Of a stretch of DNA of 64,000 bases, positions 18,630 through 27,413 are shown piece by piece. Both the position numbers and the translations under genes were made by a program. This stretch comes from a bacterium 210917-SL.2.15 (GTDB lineage: Bacteria > Bacillota > Clostridia > Oscillospirales > Oscillospiraceae). Position 1 is the stretch's first letter. Each line of letters starts with the position of its first letter. The notes under the pieces were generated by a model. The model searched no databases. It saw only the letters and a program-made list of their open reading frames with translations, and was not told where the DNA came from. The DNA lies in assembly GCA_020555605.1 (NCBI GenBank), contig JAJCJC010000003.1, forward strand, positions 170,986 through 234,985, written 5' to 3'.

Positions 18630-18773
18630 ATGAAGCATATTAAGACCTTGAACGGTGCTACTCTGAAGAACAGCGCGGCAAAGGGTGGCTGCGGCGAATG
18701 CCAAACCTCCTGCCAGTCTGCTTGCAAGACCTCCTGCACCGTTGCCAACCAGAAGTGTGAAAATAAGCAGTAA
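18630..18773 (+). CDS. scfA: SCIFF ribosomal peptide precursor (six cysteines in forty-five residues)
   Basis: A 47-residue peptide. It starts MKHIKTLNGATLK, the near-invariant SCIFF leader. The core holds six Cys (residues 21, 24, 28, 32, 36, 43) as CGECQTSCQSACKTSC and ends in NQKCENKQ. Family knowledge: SCIFF precursors are near-universal in Clostridia and receive thioether cross-links from the adjacent radical-SAM maturase; the biological role of the mature peptide is unknown. Ribosome site AGGAGGG is 8 bases upstream. The maturase starts 120 bases downstream. Confidence 0.96.
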   Translation: MKHIKTLNGATLKNSAAKGGCGECQTSCQSACKTSCTVANQKCENKQ

Positions 18774-18795
18774 AGCTCATTATTTTTGACACCGC

Positions 18796-18850
18796 AAGGA
18801 CGGACTGATGGACTGCCTAGTTTAGGCAGCCGAAAAGTCCGTCCTTTCTA
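18796..18850 (+). terminator. Hairpin between scfA and scfB
   Basis: An 11-bp outer stem AAGGACGGACT / AGTCCGTCCTT encloses a second hairpin CTGCCTA / TAGGCAG. Only TTTCTACTG follows, so it looks like a leaky terminator or mRNA-processing structure, which would let the peptide be made in excess of the enzyme. Confidence 0.6.
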
Positions 18851-18893
18851 CTGCATTGCAATACCGATATACCGAACAAAAGGAGAAACAAAC

Positions 18894-20243
18894 ATGGTAC
18901 ATACCTTTTCACTGCTGGGGCAGAACATTGCCGTGGACGTCAACAGCGGCGCCGTACATATTCTCGATGAAATCACCTATCATGTGCTCCGGCAAATGGA
19001 GGACGCTGCGACGCCTCTGGAAAAGATCACCGTAGCGCTCGGACAATACAGCGCAGAGGATGTTTCCGAAAGCTATAGCGAGCTGCGCAAATTGATTGCC
19101 AAAGGCGAGCTGTTTGCGCCGGCGGACTATGTCGATCCGGCGATGGCCATGATTAAGAATGCGCCGGTCAAAGCGCTATGTCTGCATGTTTCCCATGACT
19201 GCAATCTGCGCTGTAAATATTGTTTTGCCGCCACTGGCGACTTTGGGACTGGCCGGCTGCTGATGGATGTGGAGACGGCAAAGGCTGCCATTGATTTTGT
19301 GATCGCCCGCTCCGGAGCAAGGCGAAACATCGATGTGGATTTTTTTGGCGGCGAACCGCTGATGGCGATGGATGTGGTCAAGGAAACGGTGGCGTATGCC
19401 CGCTCCCGGGAGGCGGAGTGTGGAAAATGCTTCCGCTTTACCATTACCACCAACGGCGTGCTTCTGGACGACGAAACGATCGAGTACATCAACCGCGAAA
19501 TGGACAACTGCGTGCTCTCGCTGGACGGGCGCAAGGAAGTGAATGACCGTTTCCGTATTTCGCCCAATGGAAAAGGAAGCTATGATGTGATCGTACCCAA
19601 GTTCAAAAAGCTGGTGGCGGGGCGCGGCGACAAAGATTTTTATCTGCGCGGCACATTCACTCATGAAAATCTAGATTTTGCGGAAGATGTCCTGGCGATT
19701 GCGGACGAGGGATTTCGGCAAATTTCGGTCGAGCCGGTCTCGGCGGAGGAAGACTGTGACTATGCGCTGCGGGAGGAGGATCTTCCGGCAATCTGCGCCG
19801 AATATGAAAAACTGGCACAGATTATGAAAGAGCGCCATGATTTTAACTTTTTTCATTTTAATGTGGATTTGACGCAGGGGCCCTGTGTAATCAAACGCAT
19901 TCGCGGCTGCGGTGCGGGGTGCGAATATGTAGCTATCACGCCGGAGGGGGATATTTATCCTTGCCACCAGTTCGTGGGGCGGGAAGAGTACAAGCTGGGC
20001 AACGTCCATAAAGAGGGCTTCAATATGGAAGTTTCGGATCAGTTTGCCGGGCTGAACATCTACACCCGAAAAGAATGCGGGGATTGCTGGGCGAAGTTTT
20101 ATTGCACTGGCGGGTGCAGCGCATCCAATTTGACGGTAAACGGAGATATCAAAACGCCCAATCACATTGCCTGTGAAATGGAGCGGAAGAGGCTTGAGTG
20201 TGCAATTGCACTAAAAGCAGCCGCTGCAGTCGAGGCAGGCTGA
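18894..20243 (+). CDS. scfB: SCIFF radical SAM thioether maturase
   Basis: A 449-residue radical SAM enzyme. The N-terminal RiPP-recognition-like region is about residues 1-85. The radical SAM Cys motif is CNLRCKYCFAATG (about residue 103). FFGGEPL, TTNGVLL and LSLDGRKEVND follow. The C-terminal SPASM region holds auxiliary-cluster Cys: GCGAGCEY, YPCHQFVG, and CGDCWAKFYCTGGC. It installs Cys-derived thioether bonds on the ScfA peptide encoded just upstream. ATG at 18894 has AGGAG 9 bases upstream. Confidence 0.95.
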   Translation: MVHTFSLLGQNIAVDVNSGAVHILDEITYHVLRQMEDAATPLEKITVALGQYSAEDVSESYSELRKLIAKGELFAPADYVDPAMAMIKNAPVKALCLHVSHDCNLRCKYCFAATGDFGTGRLLMDVETAKAAIDFVIARSGARRNIDVDFFGGEPLMAMDVVKETVAYARSREAECGKCFRFTITTNGVLLDDETIEYINREMDNCVLSLDGRKEVNDRFRISPNGKGSYDVIVPKFKKLVAGRGDKDFYLRGTFTHENLDFAEDVLAIADEGFRQISVEPVSAEEDCDYALREEDLPAICAEYEKLAQIMKERHDFNFFHFNVDLTQGPCVIKRIRGCGAGCEYVAITPEGDIYPCHQFVGREEYKLGNVHKEGFNMEVSDQFAGLNIYTRKECGDCWAKFYCTGGCSASNLTVNGDIKTPNHIACEMERKRLECAIALKAAAAVEAG

Positions 20244-20280
20244 GTGGAACGAAAGAGGGACTATACAAATTGTAAAGCGC

Positions 20281-20318
20281 GCCCCGGCGTTGTCTGACAT
20301 CGCCGGGGCACTTTATTT
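20281..20318 (+). terminator. Terminator after scfB
   Basis: The stem GCCCCGGCG / CGCCGGGGC (20281-20289, 20301-20309) is followed by ACTTTATTTGG. Confidence 0.75.
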
Positions 20319-20401
20319 GGGGGTGTTTGATGTGGGATGCGCCATATCTTGCGATTTGACAGGGGAAAGTCAGGCAACAAGAAAAGAACGCTTTCGGAGT
20401 T

Positions 20402-20436
20402 TACATAATTATGTTGACATAATGTTTTGGCATAAT
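20402..20436 (+). repeat. Three direct CATAAT repeats in the spoIIM leader region
   Basis: TACATAAT (20402), GACATAAT (20416) and GGCATAAT (20429) recur every 13-14 bases in an AT-rich stretch that also contains a TTGACA. Spacing near 1.3 helical turns suggests possible regulator half-sites. The 281-base gap 20319-20599 shows no other gene. Confidence 0.4.
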
Positions 20437-20468
20437 TTACAAAACTGTGTTTTTGGCATATTCCCCTC

Positions 20469-20497
20469 TTGCGCAATGCGTTTGCTTGCATTATTAT
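20469..20497 (+). promoter_or_regulatory. Possible promoter for spoIIM-xerD
   Basis: TTGCGC (20469-20474), 17 bases, TATTAT (20492-20497), about 100 bases before the start. The match is moderate; no clear sigma-E consensus was found. Confidence 0.35.
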
Positions 20498-20599
20498 AGT
20501 ATCAACTACTTTTATGTAGCCTCGCGCAAAATCCCTGTGCAGATTGCTTCTAAATCGCTTTGTCTGCACATAGTCTGGATGCGTGAGGTGAAGTCACCA

Positions 20600-21211
20600 G
20601 TGAAACGCGGCACTTTTCATGGACGAGTTATTTTGGCGGACCGCTCTTTTTTGCTTACGCTTTTTTTGGCTAGCTGTTTTTTCTTCGGCGCGTTGCTGGG
20701 CAATCGCGTTGCAGGGATGGAAGAGGTATACAGCAGTGCGGAGCTGCAAGATTTTCTTTCCTCTTTCCTGACTTTGGTGCGTTCCGGCCAGCTGGAGCCG
20801 GCGTCTTTCGGCGCCGCCCTTTTTTCATATTTTAAATATCCGATCCTGGTTTTTGGACTGAGTTTTTTGGCGATCGGTATCTTTTTTATACCGATCGTTA
20901 CTTTTTACCAGGGATTCATGTTTTCTTTTGCGGTTTCTGTCTTTTTATATGCCGCCGGGGAGCATGGCCTGGTATTGGCGCTGCTGCTGTTCGGCCTGCG
21001 GTGCATTGTGGTGCTGCCGTGTTATTTTTGGCTTGCCAGCAGCGGTATGGCGCTTGCTGTCGGCCCGGGGACTGGGAATAAAACGCGCCTGGGCAGCGAG
21101 AGGGCCGGAAGCGATACCGTTTGGCGGTTCATTTTTTGCAGTTTGATTCTGTTTGCGGGGGCAGCTTTTGAGCATCTGGTTTTGGCTGGGGTGCTGAGTG
21201 CCGTTTGCTGA
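20600..21211 (+). CDS. spoIIM: SpoIIM-like stage II sporulation membrane protein
   Basis: About 203 residues with four to five membrane segments (LLTLFLASCFFFGALLG; YPILVFGLSFLAIGIFFIPIV; GLVLALLLFGLRCIVVLPCYF; FIFCSLILFAGAAFEHLV). Length, topology and the position directly before xerD fit SpoIIM, which works with SpoIID and SpoIIP in septal wall thinning and engulfment. GTG at 20600 is chosen because GAGGTG lies 9 bases upstream; an ATG at 20579 has no ribosome site. Identification rests on topology and synteny more than on strong motifs. Confidence 0.7.
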   Translation: MKRGTFHGRVILADRSFLLTLFLASCFFFGALLGNRVAGMEEVYSSAELQDFLSSFLTLVRSGQLEPASFGAALFSYFKYPILVFGLSFLAIGIFFIPIVTFYQGFMFSFAVSVFLYAAGEHGLVLALLLFGLRCIVVLPCYFWLASSGMALAVGPGTGNKTRLGSERAGSDTVWRFIFCSLILFAGAAFEHLVLAGVLSAVC

Positions 21212-21246
21212 GAGAGAAAAGAAAGCAATCGAGGGAGGCTTTGTCT

Positions 21247-22134
21247 GTGGCCGATTATGTGGAGGGGTACCGAACCTATTTGAATGAAGAGCGCCATGCG
21301 TCTGCCAATACGCTGAGTTCTTATCTGCGCGATGTCCGGCAGTTTGAGCAGTATCTGCACATGACGGAGGCGGGAGATTTATCCCAGGTTCAGCAGGAAC
21401 AGATCCAGGCCTATGTCAACTGGATGACGGCGCGCGGAAAATCGGCCTCCACCGTAACCCGTTCGCTGGCCGCGCTGAAATCTTTTTACCATTACCTTAT
21501 GGAGGAAGGCGTGGTGGTAAGAACGCCTGTGCAGAATGTGTCGGCTGCGAAAGCAGAGCGCCATCTTCCGCAGATCCTGACCAGTCAGGAAGTAGAGTTG
21601 TTTTTGGAACAGCCTCAGTGCACCGATATGAAAGGCTACCGGGATCACGCTATGCTGGAACTGCTTTATGCCACCGGTATCCGTGTCAGCGAACTGATCG
21701 CCCTCAATAGCTCCGATTTGAACTTGAGCGCCGGCTTTATCCGCTGTGTAGGAAAAAAGAAAGAACGTATGATTCCGCTTTATCCCGCCGCGGTGAAAGC
21801 GTTGCGGGAATATGTGGAGGTGATCCGGCCCAATATGATCGCCTCGCCGGAGGAAGAGGCGTTGTTTGTCAATATGAACGGGGAGCGCATGAGTCGTCAA
21901 GGTTTCTGGAAGATTATTAAGTATTACCAGGAGAAAGCCCATATCGAAAAGGATATCACGCCGCATACGCTTCGGCATTCCTTTGCGGCCCATCTGCTTG
22001 AAAACGGAGCGGATCTGCGGGCGATTCAGGAAATGTTGGGGCACACGGACATTTCCTCTACACAAATCTATACCCATTTAATCAATCGGAAACTGAAGGA
22101 TGTTTACAATAAAGCGCACCCGCGCGCAATCTGA
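21247..22134 (+). CDS. xerD: Site-specific tyrosine recombinase XerD
   Basis: A 295-residue tyrosine recombinase: N-terminal SAM-like DNA-binding domain (about residues 1-88) and catalytic domain with the Arg in TGIRVSELIAL, Lys in GKKKERMIPL, HTLRHSFAAHLL (His and Arg), LGHTDISSTQIY (His, then nucleophilic Tyr in IYTHL). It resolves chromosome dimers at dif with a partner. GTG at 21247 has GGGAGG 8 bases upstream and gives the standard XerD length; the longer frame to 21205 overlaps spoIIM. A second recombinase of this family is encoded at 43.9 kb. Confidence 0.9.
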   Translation: MADYVEGYRTYLNEERHASANTLSSYLRDVRQFEQYLHMTEAGDLSQVQQEQIQAYVNWMTARGKSASTVTRSLAALKSFYHYLMEEGVVVRTPVQNVSAAKAERHLPQILTSQEVELFLEQPQCTDMKGYRDHAMLELLYATGIRVSELIALNSSDLNLSAGFIRCVGKKKERMIPLYPAAVKALREYVEVIRPNMIASPEEEALFVNMNGERMSRQGFWKIIKYYQEKAHIEKDITPHTLRHSFAAHLLENGADLRAIQEMLGHTDISSTQIYTHLINRKLKDVYNKAHPRAI

Positions 22135-22152
22135 GCATGCAATGCCGATATA

Positions 22153-22192
22153 AAAATCCCGCCGAAGCGCAAACGGTTCGGCGGGATTTTTT
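22153..22192 (+). terminator. Bidirectional terminator between xerD and ridA
   Basis: The stem AAATCCCGCCGAA / TTCGGCGGGATTT has T-tracts on both strands and lies between two convergent genes. Confidence 0.9.
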
Positions 22193-22206
22193 TCGTGTTA
22201 TCCGGC

Positions 22207-22587
22207 TTATGCCTTTGCAGCGACCAACTCGATCTCCAGACGGGCGCCGGCAGGCAGGGCTGCCACCTGTACACAGGAGCGGGCGGGAGGATTGCTTGGA
22301 AAGCGCGTGGCATAGATGCGGTTGATTTCGGCGAAGTCCGCCAGATCTGTGATAAAGACAGTGGTCTTCACCACGTTCTCAAAGGTCATGCCATTGGCGG
22401 CTAAAACAGCCTCCAGATTCCGGAAAGCCTGCTCCGTCTGCTCCTGGATACCGCCTTCTACAAGTTTTCCGGTTTCCGGGACAAGCGGGATCTGCCCGGA
22501 AGTAAAAAAGAGATCGCCCAGGGCGACACCATGGGAATACGGGCCGATGGCTGCGGGAGCACCCTCGGCGGAAATAGCTTTTTTCAT
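22207..22587 (-). CDS. ridA: RidA-family enamine/imine deaminase
   Basis: A 126-residue YjgF/YER057c/UK114-family protein: AISAEGAPAAIGPYSHGV, SGQIPLVPETGKLV, the active-site Arg in NPPARSCVQVAALPAGARLEIE. RidA hydrolyses reactive 2-aminoacrylate and related enamines formed by PLP enzymes. ATG at 22587 has AGGAG 8 bases upstream, better than the GTG at 22596. It stands alone on the minus strand. Confidence 0.94.
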   Translation of the reverse strand: MKKAISAEGAPAAIGPYSHGVALGDLFFTSGQIPLVPETGKLVEGGIQEQTEQAFRNLEAVLAANGMTFENVVKTTVFITDLADFAEINRIYATRFPSNPPARSCVQVAALPAGARLEIELVAAKA

Positions 22588-22654
22588 ATCGAACACTCCT
22601 TAGTATGGTCTTTGCTTCAGTATACTACGGATTGGAACGGCAGGCAATAATCTA

Positions 22655-22682
22655 TTGCGTTTCCTCTGAGATATGATACAAT
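22655..22682 (+). promoter_or_regulatory. Probable promoter for ruvCAB
   Basis: TTGCGT (22655-22660), 16 bases, TACAAT (22677-22682), 43 bases before the ruvC start. No LexA-type box was recognised. Confidence 0.5.
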
Positions 22683-22725
22683 AGTACTATTCTGATTTTA
22701 TTGATTAACCGAACAGGAGGGACCC

Positions 22726-23238
22726 ATGCGTATTCTCGGCATCGACCCGGGCATTGCCACCGTCGGTTTCGGCTTTGTGGATCAGGCGCGCGGCTGCCCT
22801 CTGCGGCCGGTACAATACGGTGCGATCACCACAGAAGCGGGACTCCCGCTGTCCACACGCCTCGTGCAAATCAACCGCGATCTGGAAGAATTGATCAGAA
22901 CATTCCAACCGGATGCCCTGTCGGTGGAAGAGTTATTTTTTAATACCAATATCACCACGGGTATTGCTGTGGCGCACGGCCGCGGCATCATTTTATATAC
23001 AGCGGAAAAACTGGGCGTGCCGATTTTTGAGTACACGCCTTCCCAGGTCAAGCAGGCCGTAGTGGGCTACGGAAAAGCAGAGAAGCGGCAGGTCATGGAT
23101 ATGACGCGCAGGCTTTTGAAGCTGAACCGCATTCCCCGGCCGGACGATGCGGCGGACGCCTTGGCCCTGGCGATCTGCCATGCCCGCAGCGCCACGTCGC
23201 TGTTGCGTCAGAATCCGCTGGCAAAGCCCACAGTATAG
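22726..23238 (+). CDS. ruvC: Holliday junction resolvase RuvC
   Basis: A 170-residue endonuclease with the acidic active site: Asp in LGIDPGIATVGFG, Glu in LSVEELFFNTN, and the C-terminal DDAADALALAICH. It cuts Holliday junctions after RuvAB branch migration. ATG follows AGGAGGG. It is the first gene of ruvC-ruvA-ruvB, 11 bases before ruvA. Confidence 0.96.
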   Translation: MRILGIDPGIATVGFGFVDQARGCPLRPVQYGAITTEAGLPLSTRLVQINRDLEELIRTFQPDALSVEELFFNTNITTGIAVAHGRGIILYTAEKLGVPIFEYTPSQVKQAVVGYGKAEKRQVMDMTRRLLKLNRIPRPDDAADALALAICHARSATSLLRQNPLAKPTV

Positions 23239-23249
23239 GAGGAAGCGAT

Positions 23250-23840
23250 TTGTTTTATTATCTCGACGGAACTGTTGCCTATCTCGGCCCGAATCTTGCG
23301 GTGATCGACTGCGGCGGCGTGGGTTATGCCTGCGCCACCACGAGCCACACGCTCTCACGCCTGCAGCTGGGGGCGCGGACAAAGTTGTTCACACATCTCA
23401 ATGTAAAAGAGGACGGGGTGGATTTATTCGGCTTTTACACGCAGAATGAGCTGTCTGCGTTCCGGCAGCTGATCGGCGTGTCCGGCGTCGGCCCCAAGGC
23501 GGCTTTGGCGATCCTTTCTTCCAGCACGCCAGACCAGTTGGCGCTGGCGATTGTCACCGGTGACGAAAGAGTACTGGTGGCTGCGCCGGGGATCGGGAAA
23601 AAAATTGCCCAGCGCATCATTTTGGAACTCAAAGATAAAATGAGCAAGGAAGATCTGTCCGGAATCCGCATGAACAAAGGCGGCGCCCGCAGCGGGCAGA
23701 AGACCGCGGAAGCGCTGTCCGCTTTGATGGTGCTGGGCTATTCGCAGCAGGAGGTCGGCGCAGCGCTGAAGGGCATCGATGTGGACGCCCTTCCTCTGGA
23801 AGAGATCGTCCGTCAGGCTCTGAAAAAAATGGTGAAGTAA
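23250..23840 (+). CDS. ruvA: Holliday junction branch migration protein RuvA
   Basis: A 196-residue protein with the N-terminal OB-like domain (MFYYLDGTVAYLGPNLAVIDCGGVGY), helix-hairpin-helix motifs (GVSGVGPKAALAIL, APGIGKKIAQRIILEL) and the C-terminal domain III (ALMVLGYSQQEV). RuvA holds the four-way junction and recruits RuvB. The start is TTG with AGGAGGA upstream. Confidence 0.95.
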   Translation: MFYYLDGTVAYLGPNLAVIDCGGVGYACATTSHTLSRLQLGARTKLFTHLNVKEDGVDLFGFYTQNELSAFRQLIGVSGVGPKAALAILSSSTPDQLALAIVTGDERVLVAAPGIGKKIAQRIILELKDKMSKEDLSGIRMNKGGARSGQKTAEALSALMVLGYSQQEVGAALKGIDVDALPLEEIVRQALKKMVK

Positions 23841-23870
23841 ACGATATGTGCCTGCAAAGGAAGTGAGTTT

Positions 23871-24932
23871 TTGAGCATTGATTATGGCCGCGATATCGCA
23901 GAAGAACCGTTGGTAACCAAGACGCTGCTCGGTGAGGATTTGCGCAGCGAAGTGTCTCTGCGTCCCCACTCTCTGGAAGAATATGTGGGGCAACAGAAAG
24001 CCAAAGAAAACCTGCGTATTTTTATTGAGGCGGCGAAGCGGCGGACAGAGCCGTTGGATCATGTGTTGCTGCATGGTCCTCCGGGACTTGGCAAAACGAC
24101 ACTGGCCGGTATTATAGCTGCGGAAATGGGCGTCAATATCCGTATTACCTCTGGCCCGGCCATTGAAAAGGCTGGGGATTTGGCGGCTCTTTTGACCAAT
24201 CTCAACGAAAATGACATCCTGTTCGTTGATGAGATCCACCGTCTGAACCGCAGTGTAGAGGAGATTCTGTACCCGGCAATGGAGGATTATGCCATTGACA
24301 TTATCATTGGCAAAGGACCCTCGGCCAATTCCATCCGCTTGGATTTGCCAAAGTTCACGTTGATTGGTGCGACTACCAGAGCAGGGCAGCTTTCTGCACC
24401 TTTGCGCGACCGCTTTGGCGTTACGCTGCGCCTGGAACTTTATACGCCAGAGGAACTTTCCGGAATCGTCACCCGTAGCGCGGGAATCCTGGAAGTCCCC
24501 ATCGAGCCGCAGGGGGCCATGGAAATCGCCTCGCGCTCCCGCGGAACGCCGCGGATCGCCAACCGTATGCTCCGCCGTGTGCGTGATTTTGCGCAGGTGC
24601 GCGGAGACGGCGTTATCACGAAGGATATCGCGGATCTGGCCCTGACGGCGCTGGAGATCGATTATCTCGGCTTGGATGCTGTGGACCGCCGTATGATGTG
24701 CGCTATTATAGAAAATTACGGCGGCGGCCCTGTGGGGTTGGAAACGTTGGCAGCCACCATTGGCGAGGAATCGGTCACGCTGGAGGATGTATATGAGCCG
24801 TATCTGATGCAGATGGGCTTTCTGACACGTACGCCGCGGGGGCGCTGCGTTACCCGCAAGGCGTATGAACATCTACACCTGCCTTTGCCGGACAGCCCCA
24901 GCACCGGCGGAATGGATCAGATCTCGCTGTGA
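23871..24932 (+). CDS. ruvB: Holliday junction ATP-dependent helicase RuvB
   Basis: A 353-residue AAA+ ATPase: [18 protein letters not shown], Walker [14 protein letters not shown], Walker [11 protein letters not shown], sensor 1 [18 protein letters not shown], and a C-terminal winged helix with TPRGRCVT. It drives branch migration with RuvA. The start is TTG at 23871 with AAAGGAAGTGAG upstream, 30 bases after ruvA. Confidence 0.96.
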   Translation: MSIDYGRDIAEEPLVTKTLLGEDLRSEVSLRPHSLEEYVGQQKAKENLRIFIEAAKRRTEPLDHVLLHGPPGLGKTTLAGIIAAEMGVNIRITSGPAIEKAGDLAALLTNLNENDILFVDEIHRLNRSVEEILYPAMEDYAIDIIIGKGPSANSIRLDLPKFTLIGATTRAGQLSAPLRDRFGVTLRLELYTPEELSGIVTRSAGILEVPIEPQGAMEIASRSRGTPRIANRMLRRVRDFAQVRGDGVITKDIADLALTALEIDYLGLDAVDRRMMCAIIENYGGGPVGLETLAATIGEESVTLEDVYEPYLMQMGFLTRTPRGRCVTRKAYEHLHLPLPDSPSTGGMDQISL

Positions 24933-24969
24933 TGTGCAAAATCAAATATAGAAGGGATTATATTGAACT

Positions 24970-26328
24970 ATGGGTAAATTATTCGGAACCGACGGCATCC
25001 GCGGGATCGTCGGAGAAACGCTGACCGCTGATATGGCGTATCGTGTGGGGCAGGCTGTCGCTACGGTGCTGGCTGAGGATAAAAAGAGTGCGCCGGAGAT
25101 CACCATTGGAAAGGATACCCGTATTTCTTCGGATATGCTGGAGTCAGCGCTGATCGCCGGGATTTGTTCTGTGGGAGGCAACGTGGTCCCACTGGGCGTC
25201 ATTCCGACGCCGGCGGTGGCATATCTCACCGTACAGCGCAAAGCGGATGCAGGAATTGTGATTTCCGCGTCCCACAACCCTTACGAGCACAATGGCATCA
25301 AAGTGTTCAACAGCCGTGGCTATAAATTACCGGATGAAACGGAAGCGCGCGTGGAGGCGCTGCTGTTGAGCGATGCTCCGATCACGGAAAAAACCGGCAG
25401 CGAGATCGGAACGATGATCCGCGGTATGCGGGAAGCCCGCGAAAACTACATCGATCACTTGTGCGCTACGATTGAGGACGACCTGTCTGGGCTTCGTGTC
25501 TGCGTGGACTGTGCCAACGGTGCAGCTTCCGCCACGGCGCCGGATCTGTTCCGCCGCTTTAAGGCGCGTACCGATATTATGCATGCTGTTCCCAATGGGG
25601 TTAATATCAACAATCGCTGCGGTTCCACGCACCTGGAATCCCTGCAGGAGACCGTAGTCAACGACGGGTACGATATCGGTGTGGCCTATGACGGCGATGC
25701 CGATCGCTGCCTGATGGTGGACGAGAAGGGGAATATCATCGACGGCGACAAGATCATGGCAGTATGTGCCATGGATATGCGCCGTGCCGGTAAGCTGAAC
25801 GGCAATGCCATCGTGGCCACGGTGATGTCCAATTTGGGCCTGCACGAATTTTGCCAGAGAGAAAAGATTCGGCTGGTCTGCACCGACGTAGGCGACCGTC
25901 ATGTGCTGGAGGAGATGCTTGCGTGCGGGTACTGTATCGGCGGTGAACAGTCGGGACATATGATTTATACGGAGTATGCCACCACTGGCGACGGCGAGTT
26001 GACCAGTCTGCAGTTTTTGCAAATCCTGAAACGTAGCGGGAAAAAGGCGTCGGAACTGGTTTCCTGCTGCGCTCAGTATCCGCAGGTGTTGGTCAATGTG
26101 CCCGTAGCCTCCCGCCGTGGTGTAAAAGAGCAGATCATGGCCTCGGAAATATTGGCGGCTGCCATCCGTAAACAGGAGGCAAAACTGGGGCAGGAGGGAA
26201 GAATTCTTCTTCGGCCATCCGGTACGGAGGCCCTGATCCGTGTGATGGTAGAGGCCAAAACAGAGGAAATGGCTCATTTTTATGCCGAAGAATTGGTGAA
26301 TGTGGTAAAATCACTAAAAATTTCTTGA
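24970..26328 (+). CDS. glmM: Phosphoglucosamine mutase GlmM
   Basis: A 452-residue phosphohexomutase: start GKLFGTDGIRGIVG, phosphoserine loop VISASHNPYEHNG (about residues 97-110), metal loop YDGDADRCL, sugar loop GGEQSGHMI and phosphate loop RPSGTEALIRVM. It interconverts glucosamine-6-P and glucosamine-1-P for UDP-GlcNAc and peptidoglycan synthesis. It follows ruvB by 37 bases and may be read from the same message. Confidence 0.96.
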   Translation: MGKLFGTDGIRGIVGETLTADMAYRVGQAVATVLAEDKKSAPEITIGKDTRISSDMLESALIAGICSVGGNVVPLGVIPTPAVAYLTVQRKADAGIVISASHNPYEHNGIKVFNSRGYKLPDETEARVEALLLSDAPITEKTGSEIGTMIRGMREARENYIDHLCATIEDDLSGLRVCVDCANGAASATAPDLFRRFKARTDIMHAVPNGVNINNRCGSTHLESLQETVVNDGYDIGVAYDGDADRCLMVDEKGNIIDGDKIMAVCAMDMRRAGKLNGNAIVATVMSNLGLHEFCQREKIRLVCTDVGDRHVLEEMLACGYCIGGEQSGHMIYTEYATTGDGELTSLQFLQILKRSGKKASELVSCCAQYPQVLVNVPVASRRGVKEQIMASEILAAAIRKQEAKLGQEGRILLRPSGTEALIRVMVEAKTEEMAHFYAEELVNVVKSLKIS

Positions 26329-26355
26329 TTCAGGCAAAATTTTTCTCACTTTTTC

Positions 26356-26384
26356 TTGACGAAAAAATAATTTCCATGTATACT
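26356..26384 (+). promoter_or_regulatory. Promoter for sigH
   Basis: TTGACG (26356-26361), 17 bases, TATACT (26379-26384), 31 bases before the ATG. It looks like a sigma-A promoter; no Spo0A or AbrB site was identified. Confidence 0.75.
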
Positions 26385-26415
26385 AAGTTATGTAAGTAAA
26401 AGTTTGAGGTTTATC

Positions 26416-27033
26416 ATGCAAGAGATGCAGGAAATGACGGATGGAACTCTGTGCCAATTGGCCGCCGATGGGGATCGCTCGGCAGAGGAGATCTTGGTCA
26501 GCCGCTACAATCGCTTGGTTCGCATGTGTTCCCGTCCATTTTTTCTGGTGGGTGGCGACAGTGAAGACCTGATCCAAGAAGGAATGCTGGGTCTGCTCAA
26601 GGCAATCCGCACCTTTGATACGTCGAAAGAAGCGTCGTTTCGGACTTATGCGGGAGTCTGTATCCGTAGCCGCTTATACAGCGTGCTGCGTAGCCAGAAG
26701 CTTGATAAACATGCCGCGCTGAATCACTCTGTTCTTTTGGAAGCACCCTTCTTTGATAGTAATTCCTACACCGTGGACACTTTTTCCGTTTCACAGTCCA
26801 ATCCGGAGGATCTGGTGATCCTGCAGGAGAGTTTTGATGAAATGTGGAAGCGTGTTCAGGACCAGTTGTCCGAGTTCGAAGCGAAGATTTTGGGGTTCTA
26901 TTTGGACGGTCTGTCCTATCAGGAAATAGCAATCAAAGTACGCAAGTCCCCAAAATCGGTGGACAACGCTGTGCAGCGTATCCGACGCAAGGTAGCGCAG
27001 CACATTCATCCCGGCGAAATCAGCAAATGCTGA
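26416..27033 (+). CDS. sigH: RNA polymerase sporulation sigma factor SigH
   Basis: A 205-residue sigma-70-family factor with region 2 (DSEDLIQEGMLGLLKAIRTFDTSK, then FRTYAGVCIRSRLYSVLRSQ) and region 4 helix-turn-helix (LDGLSYQEIAIKVRKSPKSVDNAVQRIRRKV). This arrangement and length match SigH/Spo0H, which drives early sporulation genes such as spo0A. ATG at 26416 has GAGGT 5 bases upstream and is preferred to TTG at 26404. A zinc-ribbon gene follows after 38 bases. Confidence 0.85.
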   Translation: MQEMQEMTDGTLCQLAADGDRSAEEILVSRYNRLVRMCSRPFFLVGGDSEDLIQEGMLGLLKAIRTFDTSKEASFRTYAGVCIRSRLYSVLRSQKLDKHAALNHSVLLEAPFFDSNSYTVDTFSVSQSNPEDLVILQESFDEMWKRVQDQLSEFEAKILGFYLDGLSYQEIAIKVRKSPKSVDNAVQRIRRKVAQHIHPGEISKC

Positions 27034-27071
27034 GCGCATATATTATCTAATCAAAGAGAGGGTAAAAAATC

Positions 27072-27353
27072 ATGTACGAAGACAAGACATTGGTATGCAA
27101 AGAGTGCGGCCAGGAGTTCGTGTTCACTGCCGGTGAGCAGGAGTTTTACGCCGAGCGCGGTTTCCAGAATGAGCCTCAGCGCTGCAAGGCTTGCCGTGAT
27201 GCACGCAAGAACGCCACCCGCGGCCCCCGCCAGTATTTCACGGCTGTTTGCGCAGCCTGCGGCGGCGAGGCCAAAGTGCCCTTCGAGCCTAAGTCCGATC
27301 GGCCTGTGTACTGCAGTGAGTGCTTCGCCAAAATGCGCGAAGAAAACGCATAA
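27072..27353 (+). CDS. Zinc-ribbon domain protein
   Basis: A 93-residue protein with four Cys pairs: CKECGQEF, CKACRDAR, CAACGGEA and CSECFAKM. The first half matches the probable zinc-ribbon family PF13451 (LVCKECGQEFVFTAGEQEFYAERGF); the second is a CxxC-x(n)-CxxC zinc ribbon. The function is unknown; such proteins may bind nucleic acids. It lies 38 bases after sigH and before a strong terminator, so the two are probably co-transcribed. Confidence 0.85.
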   Translation: MYEDKTLVCKECGQEFVFTAGEQEFYAERGFQNEPQRCKACRDARKNATRGPRQYFTAVCAACGGEAKVPFEPKSDRPVYCSECFAKMREENA

Positions 27354-27376
27354 GACCGATTCTGAGATCGTATGAC

Positions 27377-27413
27377 AAAAAGGACGAGCAGGAAATCCTG
27401 CTCGTCCTTTTTT
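27377..27413 (+). terminator. Terminator after the zinc-ribbon gene
   Basis: A perfect stem AAAAGGACGAGCAGGA / TCCTGCTCGTCCTTTT with T-tail. It ends the sigH unit. Confidence 0.92.

Noticed and set aside
20395..20425. A dif-like XerCD site near the spoIIM leader
   Set aside because: AGTTTACATAA resembles one Xer arm, but the second arm follows with no 6-base spacer and matches only 8 of 11, so it is not a dif.
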